From Bacteroidales bacterium (GTDB lineage: Bacteria; Bacteroidota; Bacteroidia; Bacteroidales; UBA7960): a stretch of DNA of 9,680 nucleotides. This document shows, in pieces, positions 1 through 6,455 of this stretch (position 1 is its first letter; the number at the start of each line of letters is the position of its first letter). The stretch is from NCBI GenBank assembly GCA_003555385.1, contig PWHO01000053.1, positions 1 through 9,680 of the forward strand, given 5' to 3'. The notes under the pieces were generated by a model, which was not told where the DNA came from, did not search any database, and saw only the letters and a program-made list of their open reading frames with translations. A program made the translations under genes and the position numbers.

Positions 1-496
1 CGAGATTTATGGCGGCAAGCCGGGCAAGATATTCGGTAATCTTTTTTAGGTTATCCTGATCAAGCACATCATCTGCAAACTTTACAGTGGTTTTTATTGA
101 TGCCATGTACTTGTCTTTTAGCTTGGTGGAGGCTTGTGCTTCTTTATCAACCTCAAAGTATTCTTTGGTAAGTTCCTTAACCTTATCGGCATACTCCTCA
201 AGCGTAGCCTGGTTTTCTTTGGCATAGGCATTTACATCTTTTGGCCAGCGCTGGGGTGCAAGCTCAAATTGTATAAGAACCTGTTCGTCTTTTGGCGTAG
301 CAAGCAAAAATATTGGCTGCCGCCACCAGTTGCCTATGTGCTTCTCCTCAACGCCGGTTCGGATGTTGAGGCGTTGCTCAAAGTCGTTTTTTGAATAGAT
401 TTTTACTACGTTTATTAATGGCTTTTTTAGCTCATTAGGTAAAAAGTTTGCAAGGTGGCTGTTAACTTTCGCATGAATCTCTTTTCTTGTGTGCAT
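1..496 (-). CDS. Unrecognised protein, 5' part of gene (3' end outside window)
   Basis: Reading the minus strand from the ATG at 496-494 gives 165 codons without a stop, running off the left edge, so the C-terminus is missing. The protein begins MHTRKEIHAKVNSHLANFLP. It contains a tryptophan-rich stretch (GNWWRQPIFLL, about residues 56-66) and a charged, probably helical or coiled second half rich in Lys, Glu and Asp. No signal peptide or membrane segment is seen. I do not recognise the family. The coding assignment is supported by the long open frame, by ordinary codon use, and by a relic of the same N-terminus (MHTRKEIHAK) at 6920-6985 in this window, also on the minus strand. The family is therefore present at least twice locally, once intact at its start and once decayed. 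The upstream region (497-560) is AT-rich and shows no clear TAnnTTTG box. The plus-strand frame at 134-394 is antisense to this gene and is not taken as real. Confidence 0.85.
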   Translation of the reverse strand, partial: MHTRKEIHAKVNSHLANFLPNELKKPLINVVKIYSKNDFEQRLNIRTGVEEKHIGNWWRQPIFLLATPKDEQVLIQFELAPQRWPKDVNAYAKENQATLEEYADKVKELTKEYFEVDKEAQASTKLKDKYMASIKTTVKFADDVLDQDNLKKITEYLARLAAINL

Positions 497-629
497 ATTT
501 TAAAAGATTTAAGTTAAATAATTGAGTCTTGTTTTTGTGTTTGAAATATTTAGTTTGCTTATTTTATTCTAATACTAATTGATTGTTATGCTCATGTTTT
601 CTTTAAAATAAAAATCAATCATATTTAAG

Positions 630-668
630 GGCGCATAACTATATGCAAATATATTAAAACGATGCGCC
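630..668 (-). terminator. Possible terminator hairpin downstream of the 63-residue gene
   Basis: GGCGCAT (630-636) and ATGCGCC (662-668) are perfect 7-bp inverted arms around a 25-base AT-rich loop that can fold further. It lies 30 bases past the stop of the minus-strand small gene (698-889). On the minus strand it is preceded by TTTT and followed by CCTTAAAT, so there is no strong T run. The interval 497-697 holds nothing else that I can support. Confidence 0.4.
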
Positions 669-697
669 AAAAGGTGGCATATTGATTATTGTCTTTC

Positions 698-889
698 TTA
701 TATCAGGTTTTGAATTTTTCTGGCATCTTTGATGGTGAAATTTTTGCCTTCAATTAATCCGGCACCATAGCTATTTATATATATATCGGCATCCCATATT
801 TTTGCATCAACACTCACGGAGGCAATCTTTTTTATTGAAATAACTATCGAATCAACATTTATAAGGTACTTATTACGTTTGCGATGCAC
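698..889 (-). CDS. Small hypothetical protein, GTG start
   Basis: The 63-residue product reads MHRKRNKYLINVDSIV at its start and ends KDARKIQNLI. The start codon is GTG (889-887); the frame upstream runs only ten codons to a TAA and contains no ATG, so GTG is the best start. The pattern is a basic N-terminus, then an alternating strand pattern (YLINVDSIVISIKKI, then WDADIYINSYG), then a short helix (TIKDARKIQNLI). This resembles small bacterial one-domain proteins of the type 'YINLDNV...W.V.IYY.GG...F...EEA..FL', but I cannot name a family. No catalytic residues, membrane segment or signal peptide are visible. A hairpin at 630-668 could end its transcript. It may be a genuine small gene or a remnant of a longer one, because the region around it (497-697 and 890-1181) is otherwise non-coding. 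Confidence 0.5.
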   Translation of the reverse strand: MHRKRNKYLINVDSIVISIKKIASVSVDAKIWDADIYINSYGAGLIEGKNFTIKDARKIQNLI

Positions 890-1096
890 TACTTTGTCGG
901 CATAAATTTTTTTATTTTAGTGCAATATATTATTTTTTTTAACTCCAGAGGATGTGTTTGCTGGTTTTTGACATGAAGAGCAGTATAACACCCCTAAAAG
1001 CATCATTTATGTGGCTTGAAAAGTTTTTAACATTTGTTCGGGGTTGAAAGCTTGTAAGAGAATCCAGCTTTATTAGATTATTTGGTGTCAAAGAAG

Positions 1097-1110
1097 ACTT
1101 GCAGGCAAGT
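1097..1110. promoter_or_regulatory. 14-bp palindrome, candidate operator
   Basis: ACTTGC and GCAAGT form perfect 6-bp arms separated by AG. The palindrome ends 25 bases before the TATATTTG promoter box of the downstream operon, a plausible site for a dimeric regulator. The placement is seen in the sequence; the regulatory role is inference, and short palindromes arise by chance. Confidence 0.25.
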
Positions 1111-1135
1111 GACATGTTCTGGCGTTATAAATATT

Positions 1136-1143
1136 TATATTTG
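1136..1143 (+). promoter_or_regulatory. Bacteroidota-type promoter -7 box for the 1182-5861 unit
   Basis: TATATTTG matches exactly the TAnnTTTG -7 element known from Bacteroidota housekeeping promoters. It ends 38 bases before the ATG at 1182. A clear TTG/TTTG -33 element at the usual spacing is not obvious, which lowers confidence. As the first such box upstream of six closely spaced genes, it is the best candidate promoter for the group. Confidence 0.45.
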
Positions 1144-1181
1144 TGAAAAACGTTTAAATCACTTAAAATTTTATCATACTT

Positions 1182-1631
1182 ATGAAGAAAATATTATATA
1201 TAGACATGGATAATGTGCTGGTTGATTTCCAAAGTGGGATAGATCAGCTTGATGAAAAAGTTAAAAATAAATATAAGGAGGATGGCCTTGATGATGTACC
1301 TGGAATATTTAGCCGGATGAAACCTATGCCGAGAGCTGTTGATGCTTTCAATGAACTTTCAGAGAAGTTTGACACTTACATATTGTCAACCGCACCCTGG
1401 GATAATCCAAGTGCATGGACTGACAAACTTTTGTGGGTGAAAAAGTATCTTGGAGATAAAGCATGCAAAAGGCTGATACTTACCCATCATAAAAATCTCA
1501 ACAAAGGGGATTTTCTAATAGATGACAGGCATAAAAACGGAGCAGAACATTTTGAGGGCGAATGGATTCATTTTGGTACAGAGAATTATCCTGACTGGGA
1601 TGCTGTGAAGAAGTATTTGCTCAGAAATTAA
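1182..1631 (+). CDS. 5'(3')-deoxyribonucleotidase-like HAD phosphatase (NT5C family)
   Basis: This 149-residue protein starts MKKILYIDMDNVLVDF, where D8-x-D10 is HAD motif I (nucleophile and acid/base aspartates). LSTAPW (residues 68-73) supplies the Ser/Thr of motif II. HHKNLNKGDFLIDDR (102-116) contains the motif III lysine and the D114-D115 acidic pair of motif IV. The layout, including the STAPW and LIDDR signatures, is that of the bacterial NT5C-type 5'(3')-deoxyribonucleotidases, which remove phosphate from (d)NMPs using Mg2+ in the cytoplasm. It is somewhat shorter than typical members, with a compact cap (about 17-60). It is the first gene of a run of six plus-strand genes, with a TATATTTG box upstream and 61 bases to the next gene. 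A housekeeping role in nucleotide salvage is possible. Its position ahead of an operon with a DNA ligase also allows a role in nucleotide control within that system, which is inference. Confidence 0.85.
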   Translation: MKKILYIDMDNVLVDFQSGIDQLDEKVKNKYKEDGLDDVPGIFSRMKPMPRAVDAFNELSEKFDTYILSTAPWDNPSAWTDKLLWVKKYLGDKACKRLILTHHKNLNKGDFLIDDRHKNGAEHFEGEWIHFGTENYPDWDAVKKYLLRN

Positions 1632-1662
1632 TTCATGTAAATCGAAATACTTAAAAATTACC

Positions 1663-1670
1663 TATATTAG
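1663..1670 (+). promoter_or_regulatory. Possible variant -7 box upstream of the 131-residue gene
   Basis: TATATTAG differs by one base from the TAnnTTTG consensus and lies 22 bases before the ATG at 1693. The same TATATTAGCAA string occurs at 7557-7567 upstream of the nuclease gene, which makes a promoter function slightly more likely. No clear -33 element was found. Confidence 0.25.
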
Positions 1671-1692
1671 CAATAATTAATCAATACACTTT

Positions 1693-2088
1693 ATGAACCC
1701 TGCAGCGATTAAAACCAAAATTTCAGAGCTTGCCCGTGCTCATAAAGAAACAGGTGACGAACTAGAAGACCATAGCTTTTCTGAATCCTTTGAAGAGCAA
1801 GCTGAAAAATTAATTATTGACTACTGTGTGGAGAAAGGCTACCAGGTGCAAGGCTTTCCTCATGAAAAAAAGAACAGTGGAAACGATGATTATGACGATG
1901 AATATTTTTGTCATGACAGATACCGATTATACCTGGATAATCTTTTAATAATACATGATGATGTTGCTGATCTTATGTGGCATTATTTCAACAATTTTTG
2001 GCCGGATTTTTATTCAAGCAAAGAGGAATATATTTCTGACATTAAACATAATCTTGAAACCGGGCTGTTATATGATGTGGATTTTTAA
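1693..2088 (+). CDS. Acidic hypothetical protein, 131 residues
   Basis: The protein starts MNPAAIKTKISELARAHKE. It has a helical, charged first half, then a Lys/Asn/Asp-rich stretch (EKKNSGNDDYDDEYFCHDRY, about residues 58-77), then an aromatic second half (DLMWHYFNNFWPDFY, about 93-107). Overall it is acidic and soluble, with no signal peptide or membrane segment. I do not recognise the family. ATG at 1693 is the first start in the frame after a 61-base spacer from the phosphatase gene. The next gene starts 28 bases downstream in the same direction, so co-transcription is likely. The single Cys and the clustered His/Asp residues do not make a recognisable metal site. Translation, composition and context support a real gene; the role is unknown. 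Confidence 0.75.
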   Translation: MNPAAIKTKISELARAHKETGDELEDHSFSESFEEQAEKLIIDYCVEKGYQVQGFPHEKKNSGNDDYDDEYFCHDRYRLYLDNLLIIHDDVADLMWHYFNNFWPDFYSSKEEYISDIKHNLETGLLYDVDF

Positions 2089-2116
2089 TGATAAATTTAA
2101 AAAACATATTACATAA

Positions 2117-3106
2117 ATGAAAGTTTACCCTAACATAAAACCCAACTTCTATGCACTTCCTTCAGAGAAAGGTAAGTTTGGCATATTTTACCATGAAGGA
2201 AATTCTTTTATAATGCATAAGGATTACCAGGTAAGTAAAAACTCAGTTTATTCTTCTGACAACCTCAATACAACTGCAATAGTTGACAATAAGAAAAAAA
2301 CTTTATACATAGAAAGCCTTACAGATAAAACATCTGAAAGCATAAGCATTCCTTTTGAAATAAAAGCATTGTCACTGTTAGTGCATAAAAACAATGTTTT
2401 TATTGGAGGTGATAATACTACGGAATTGTTGTTGCAATATAATATGCTTAAAAAGGAATGGTTTAAGCTGAGCATCCCCAAAGAACTAATGAAATATGGA
2501 AAATCAATTGATGATATTCTGGTAGATGAGCAGCAACTGATAGCGGTTGATGATATCGTTTTGCCTAAATATATCTTGTTTTATAATATTGATGATTCAG
2601 GTTCAAAATATATTGAACATTTAAAATTAGTTGCAAACGGTAGTTATGAGCATATTCGCAAAGCACAAATATCAGAAAATTACATAGGATTGTTTTCAAC
2701 AACAGTAGGTAGAAGTGGGGCATACAACCATATTACACTTTATGAAAGAAATAATAAAAACAGTTTTTGCGGAATAACACTAACTTTAGAGAATGACGAC
2801 AATAATGCTTTTTTACGAAGTGGTTGCAATATTGAGTTAAACGACTTTTTATTACATAAAAATAAATTAATATTTGTATTTAATAAAAATAATTTATGCA
2901 CCATGCGGATTTATAAGAAGAATTTTGAAAGCATAAAACCCAAAAGATCAATAGTTAATTACAACTACTTTAAACCCGACGCTGACAACACTACCGGTTT
3001 TAATGAAAACATTGTAAAGCTCACTTCAATGGGAGCAAGCAACAAAGTAATTTTAACCTTAGAAACTAAAGAGACTAAATACATACACAAAATTATTGAG
3101 ATATAA
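2117..3106 (+). CDS. Beta-rich hypothetical protein, possibly a beta-propeller
   Basis: The product has 329 residues, starts MKVYPNIKPNFYALPSEKGK and ends KETKYIHKIIEI. It shows a regular succession of short hydrophobic strands separated by polar turns (for example TLYIESL, FIGGDN, YILFYNI, ITLYERN, KLIFVFN, KVILTLE) at roughly 40-50 residue spacing. This is what a WD40/kelch-like propeller looks like, although no WD, kelch or NHL signature is present. No signal peptide or membrane helix is seen, so it is expected in the cytoplasm, perhaps as a binding or scaffold subunit. It lies 28 bases after the 131-residue gene and only 12 bases before the DNA ligase, the tightest spacing in the group, which suggests a functional link to the ligase. 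The family is unknown to me and the propeller call is inference from strand pattern only. A reverse-strand frame at 2248-2481 is antisense and is ignored. Confidence 0.8.
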   Translation: MKVYPNIKPNFYALPSEKGKFGIFYHEGNSFIMHKDYQVSKNSVYSSDNLNTTAIVDNKKKTLYIESLTDKTSESISIPFEIKALSLLVHKNNVFIGGDNTTELLLQYNMLKKEWFKLSIPKELMKYGKSIDDILVDEQQLIAVDDIVLPKYILFYNIDDSGSKYIEHLKLVANGSYEHIRKAQISENYIGLFSTTVGRSGAYNHITLYERNNKNSFCGITLTLENDDNNAFLRSGCNIELNDFLLHKNKLIFVFNKNNLCTMRIYKKNFESIKPKRSIVNYNYFKPDADNTTGFNENIVKLTSMGASNKVILTLETKETKYIHKIIEI

Positions 3107-3118
3107 AAACGATAAAAA

Positions 3119-4453
3119 ATGAACCCAATACTTACTTACAAAAACAAAGTTGCATCCAGGTATATACCGGTAGATGCAGAACAAATCGGGATGAAGGTTG
3201 CCGAGTCTGAATTTTATATGGCATCTGTAAAGTATGACGGATTTTTTGGAATGCTGCAGGTGGAGAAAGGCAAAGCAGTTTTATATGGGCGCGATGGAAA
3301 GGAAATTTCGATACCGGCTATTACAAATGCTGCATCAGCAATAAAAAAAGATGTTCTTTTGGCTGGTGAAATTTGCTGCTTTAAAGATGGTAAATCTACT
3401 TCACACAGAGACGTTTCATCTGCTATTGCCAAGCCCGAAAAACATGACCTTCGCTTTGGTGCTTTTGACCTGGTTGAGCTTGATGGGAAAGAAATTCCGG
3501 AATGTTTAAAAGAAAATTATGAACTTATTAAAACATTTGCGGCAAATGAAAAAGTATTTACTATTGAGCAACATATCTTTGAAAGCCGTAAAGATATTAT
3601 AAACTTTTACAAGGAAGCAATAGAAAACAATGAAGAAGGTGTTGTGGTTAAATCATCTTCTGGTGTGATCTATAAAATAAAGCCTGTGATAAACCTTGAC
3701 TTGGTAGTTCTTGGTTATGCTGAATCTACCGGTGAAAATGAAGGTAAGTTGCGTGAATTGCTACTGGGAGTGACAACAGATGAGGGTGCTCTGCAGATAG
3801 TAACAAAATGCGGAAACGGATTTTCTCAAAAAGACAGGGAGGATTTTATTAAGAAACTTGAACCTATGGAGGTACAAAGCGAGTACACTGAAGTATCAGG
3901 TGCTAAGACTGCTTTTGTAATGATTAAGCCAACACTGGTTGCCGAAATATCCTGCCTGGACTTGATCAATGAAACAACAAAGGGTGCTATACGCAAAATG
4001 CATTTGAGCTATGATGAAAAGAATGGATATCAATGCAAAGGGCAAAGATCAACTTTCAGTTGTATATCGCCTGTTTTCAAACGCTTCAGAAGTGATAAAA
4101 GTGCAAATGCCAAAGATACAGGAGAGCAGCAGGCTTTAGCCTTGCTGCCAAAGGTAAGGGCAACACAAACCGACGAGGAGCTTAAGCCATCCGAAATAAC
4201 TAAAAAACGAATATTTACTAAATCGGGAAAAAGTGGGACTGCAATAAGAAAATTTTCTATCCTGAAAACTAATAAAGAAAAAACCGGTATCTATCCCCCA
4301 TTCGTTGTAATGTACACTGACTTTAGCGCAGGAAGGAAAACACCGGTTTCACAGGATTTGTATCTGTGTGATGATGAAAAAGAAGCTATGATAAAGATGG
4401 AGGAATGCATTGAAGAAAACGTAAAAAAAGGATGGAAAGAGTATGCAGCTTAA
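3119..4453 (+). CDS. ATP-dependent DNA ligase with C-terminal extension
   Basis: The 444-residue protein carries the nucleotidyltransferase motifs in order. Motif I is VKYDG (37-41) with the adenylated lysine K38. Motif Ia is GRDGKE (57-62), followed by LAGE (81-84). Motif IIIa is LRFGAFDLVELDG (111-123), motif IV EEGVVVK (172-178) and motif V YKIKP (185-189). An OB-fold domain follows (about 190-330), including LVVLGYAEST and ending in the motif VI-like FKRFRSDK (320-327). These are the adenylation and OB domains of LigD-type ATP-dependent ligases, which seal nicks with ATP. There is no N-terminal DNA-binding domain. The Arg usual just after KxDG is Phe (KYDGFFG). Residues 330-444 are an extension; its end (DDEKEAMIKMEECIEENVKKGW) weakly resembles the end of WGR domains. 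It lies 12 bases after the possible propeller gene and 36 before the acidic-tailed protein, suggesting a dedicated complex rather than general repair. An RNA-ligase activity cannot be excluded. Confidence 0.88.
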   Translation: MNPILTYKNKVASRYIPVDAEQIGMKVAESEFYMASVKYDGFFGMLQVEKGKAVLYGRDGKEISIPAITNAASAIKKDVLLAGEICCFKDGKSTSHRDVSSAIAKPEKHDLRFGAFDLVELDGKEIPECLKENYELIKTFAANEKVFTIEQHIFESRKDIINFYKEAIENNEEGVVVKSSSGVIYKIKPVINLDLVVLGYAESTGENEGKLRELLLGVTTDEGALQIVTKCGNGFSQKDREDFIKKLEPMEVQSEYTEVSGAKTAFVMIKPTLVAEISCLDLINETTKGAIRKMHLSYDEKNGYQCKGQRSTFSCISPVFKRFRSDKSANAKDTGEQQALALLPKVRATQTDEELKPSEITKKRIFTKSGKSGTAIRKFSILKTNKEKTGIYPPFVVMYTDFSAGRKTPVSQDLYLCDDEKEAMIKMEECIEENVKKGWKEYAA

Positions 4454-4489
4454 ACTATTAAAGGATTTGTAAAATTAAAACTTATAACA

Positions 4490-5098
4490 ATGTCAAGAAA
4501 GATAAACTTCACAACAGGCAAACAAAGCTGGCAAGCCGGTATTACAAAAGTAGATCGCAATAAGGTTTATGGCTATATAGATGAAGAAGTAACCGACATA
4601 AACGGGGACCCTTGCTCAATAGCAAATATGTTGGATGATGGCAACACTATTGTTTTGCAAGGGCTTACTGCAATGAAAACCGTTGACCCTGACAATAAGG
4701 AGGTTGATAAAAAATCACTTAAAGCTGTTTATATGGACGGTACGGATGCCGATATTGTCCCTTCTTCTTTTCAAGAAGATGTAAAACTAAGTGAAGCTAC
4801 AATAGACGATCTTTTTGACCTCGAGGTTTCCTCTATTTATCAACTTGGGTTTGAAGACAGTGAGCAGGAAGAATCACTGAAAGAAGAGCTGAAAAAAGGC
4901 AAACTATATAGATTTATATTCAACTTCAGAGCAGGCTATGAAGGCGCAGATGCTATACTTCTTGCAAATAATGAAGGGATATTTGCTTTAACCGGACGTA
5001 TGCTCGAATTTGCATATCTTGAAAACAAAGCTGCTGATATAATTATAGACGATGATGACGATGAAGATGATGATGAAATGGACTTCAGTATGCTTTAG
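4490..5098 (+). CDS. Hypothetical protein with Asp/Glu C-terminal tail
   Basis: The product has 202 residues and starts MSRKINFTTGKQSWQAGITK. The first part (about 1-95) looks like a compact beta-rich domain (ITKVDRNKVYGYIDEEVTD, then TIVLQGLTAMK). The second part (about 100-180) mixes helices and strands (LYRFIFNFRAGYEGADAILL). It closes with an uninterrupted acidic run (187-196) followed by MDFSML. A flexible acidic tail ending in hydrophobic residues recalls the protein-recruiting tail of single-stranded DNA-binding proteins, but the final residues differ from the SSB DDIPF tip and no SSB OB fold is evident, so this is only a resemblance. The gene lies 36 bases after the ligase and 61 before the next gene. 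The acidic tail could mimic DNA or tether partners in a ligase complex (inference). I cannot name the family. Confidence 0.8.
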   Translation: MSRKINFTTGKQSWQAGITKVDRNKVYGYIDEEVTDINGDPCSIANMLDDGNTIVLQGLTAMKTVDPDNKEVDKKSLKAVYMDGTDADIVPSSFQEDVKLSEATIDDLFDLEVSSIYQLGFEDSEQEESLKEELKKGKLYRFIFNFRAGYEGADAILLANNEGIFALTGRMLEFAYLENKAADIIIDDDDDEDDDEMDFSML

Positions 5099-5159
5099 TT
5101 TAGTTAAAAGTTAAAAATCAAAAAGTATAACAAAGTAATAACAATTAAAGACACAGATA

Positions 5160-5861
5160 ATGGCAAAATATATAAATATAGCAGACCATAAAGGCAGAAA
5201 CGCTGAGGTACTTTTCAGTGGTATAACAAAAAAGCCTTATGTGAAGAGGGTAACACCCGAAGGGCAGGACACCAAAACTTTAAGAGTATTAAAAGGGGCA
5301 TCAGCAAACAGTTATGAAGGGATGTTGCTAAAGCATAAAACACCTGAAGAAGTTACTGAGCAACTCCTGAAGTCTGACCCGGAAGTGGATTTGTTTATAA
5401 CAGGGAGATATATAAGTGGCAGCAGCAGGATTTATATTGATCAAAACCTTAAGCCTGTTGCAAGAATACATAAAGTAGAAAAAGTGTATGATCCTGATGG
5501 AAATCTTAAAGAAGAAAGAATACCAAAAGATACTATAGCAAATATTGTGGCTGAATTTCCCGTAAAACCCACAGGTAAAAAATTTCCAAAAAAGGCAATA
5601 TATAACAAGTTGGTCTTTGCAAAAAAGTACCAGGTAAGACATATAAACGGGCTTACCTTCGACTTTTTGTATGAAACAGCCCGCGAACTGCATGAGTCAG
5701 AATCACTGGCTATGCTTGGTGCCGGTCCTAAAGGAAACGAACCCCTGATTTTTCAGGATGGAGGAAAAACATATAGAGCATTTCTTGAAGGAAGAATAAA
5801 AGGCAAAAGCTACATACTGCTTCTGCACCTTTCAAACCTGGAACTTAAATGTATCAGGTGA
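5160..5861 (+). CDS. Hypothetical protein, last gene of the ligase group
   Basis: The 233-residue protein starts MAKYINIADHKGRNAEVLFS and is rich in Lys/Arg compared with its acidic neighbour, which would suit nucleic-acid binding or pairing with the acidic-tailed protein. Visible blocks are a basic beta-rich N-terminus (1-50), a helix (KTPEEVTEQLLKSD), strands around GRYISGSSRIYIDQNLKPVA (about 82-101), a Lys-rich middle (PVKPTGKKFPKKAIYNKL) and a C-terminal strand region (YRAFLEGRIKGKSYILLLHL). No catalytic motif, signal peptide or membrane segment is recognised. It follows the acidic-tailed gene by 61 bases and is followed by a 229-base gap with a terminator-like inverted repeat, so it probably ends the transcript. 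The minus-strand frame at 5328-5693 is antisense. The family is unknown to me. Confidence 0.8.
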   Translation: MAKYINIADHKGRNAEVLFSGITKKPYVKRVTPEGQDTKTLRVLKGASANSYEGMLLKHKTPEEVTEQLLKSDPEVDLFITGRYISGSSRIYIDQNLKPVARIHKVEKVYDPDGNLKEERIPKDTIANIVAEFPVKPTGKKFPKKAIYNKLVFAKKYQVRHINGLTFDFLYETARELHESESLAMLGAGPKGNEPLIFQDGGKTYRAFLEGRIKGKSYILLLHLSNLELKCIR

Positions 5862-5911
5862 ATTGTAATTAGTGTGAGAAAACGCCAATTGCAATTTAGG
5901 GCTAAACACAC

Positions 5912-5961
5912 AAAATACATACTTTAACATCCGGTTTTGCAGCATTATTAGTATGTATTTT
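5912..5961. terminator. Long inverted repeat, probable terminator of the ligase group
   Basis: AAAATACATACT (5912-5923) and AGTATGTATTTT (5950-5961) are perfect 12-bp inverted arms around a 26-base loop, followed by two further T. The A-rich left side and T-rich right side suit a bidirectional terminator 50 bases after the stop at 5861. The AT-rich stem and large loop are unlike a classical GC hairpin, so a regulatory or recombination role is also possible. The rest of 5862-6090 has no gene or clear promoter box. Confidence 0.5.
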
Positions 5962-6090
5962 TTAATAATTTATAAAGGAGTTAGCATTCATTGGTAAAAA
6001 ATACGACATAAACAAAAAAACAATACATTTTTCAGGCGTAATCCAAAAAGCCTTTTAAACAGAGTAGGAACAAATTATAAAACGAATTAA

Positions 6091-6414
6091 ATGTTAGAAA
6101 TTAAAGATCCAAACAAGGGTGAGCGACTTCAAGTAGCTGATAATGACTTTGAAAATAGAATGGAATGGAATGATGCAAAAAGTTCCTGTAACGAACTAGG
6201 TAACGGCTGGAGGTTACCAACCAAATCTGAACTGGAACTTATGCGCACTGAGTTGCATAAAAAAGGGAAGGGAAATTTCAAAAGCGCCTCCTATTGGAGT
6301 GGTACGGAGACCGACCGCAGCTACGCGTGGTCCTTTGACTTCCACAGTGGGTTTGACTACAGTTACGGCAATAAGAACAATGCATACTATGTGCGTGCGG
6401 TTCGGGCTATTTAA
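6091..6414 (+). CDS. DUF1566 / C-type-lectin-like protein, probable DGR target
   Basis: This 107-residue protein starts MLEIKDPNKGERLQVADNDF. It carries the DUF1566 (Lcl C-terminal-like) signatures: MEWNDAKSSCNELGNGWRLP (24-43), then a helix (TKSELELM), YWSGTE (68-73), AWSFDFHSG (79-87) and YYVRAVR (99-105). The fold is related to the C-type lectin/FGE fold used as a binding display by several families. No signal peptide or lipobox is present. The segment from T74 to about N97 has codons of NNC/NNT type at almost every non-conserved position, while Ala-Trp and Gly positions keep GCG, TGG and GGG. This is what adenine-specific mutagenesis of AAC/AAT template codons produces in diversity-generating retroelements. 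No reverse transcriptase or template is in the window, so it would be a remote or orphan target. It is flanked by a 229-base gap upstream and a cassette-like gene downstream. Confidence 0.85.
   Translation: MLEIKDPNKGERLQVADNDFENRMEWNDAKSSCNELGNGWRLPTKSELELMRTELHKKGKGNFKSASYWSGTETDRSYAWSFDFHSGFDYSYGNKNNAYYVRAVRAI
6292..6411 (+). other. Candidate DGR variable region (VR)
   Basis: This segment encodes residues Y68 to I107. In codons 74-93, all except GCG, TGG and GGG end in C or T (13 of 20 in C), while first and second bases are mixed. That pattern is unusual in such an AT-rich neighbourhood and the segment is visibly more GC-rich than its flanks. The residues affected (Asp, Arg, Ser, Tyr, Phe, His, Gly, Thr) are those reachable from Asn codons by changing A. 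The 3' boundary would lie near the invariant VRAVR block (101-105). The pattern is seen; the DGR mechanism is inferred from known systems with this fold. Confidence 0.6.
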
Positions 6415-6455
6415 CAATTTAATAAATACCGCGAAGGTCTTTTTTTTTAGTGGCA

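Larger units (their letters stand above)
890..1181. other. Intergenic region between divergent genes
   Basis: There are 292 bases without a convincing gene between the minus-strand small gene and the plus-strand HAD phosphatase. The left part is T-rich (902-950). It holds a 24-codon plus-strand frame (973-1047) that I do not credit. The right end carries a promoter-like box at 1136-1143 and a short palindrome at 1097-1110 (ACTTGC-AG-GCAAGT) that could be an operator. The function of 950-1090 is unknown. Confidence 0.6.

Noticed and set aside
134..394. 86-residue plus-strand frame
   Set aside because: It lies antisense to the minus-strand gene at 1-496, whose frame is longer, continues off the edge and has a recognisable relic elsewhere. 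The plus-strand peptide has an unlikely composition.
973..1047. 24-codon plus-strand frame starting MKSSITPLK
   Set aside because: It is too short, has no promoter or conserved feature, and lies in a non-coding gap; it cannot be distinguished from chance.
5328..5693. 121-residue minus-strand frame
   Set aside because: It is fully antisense to the 233-residue gene. Its Phe/Cys/Tyr-rich composition is typical of a shadow frame.
6431..6450. T-run terminator after the DUF1566 gene
   Set aside because: A run of nine T follows CGCGAAGGTC, but the possible stem is only two or three pairs, too weak to call.
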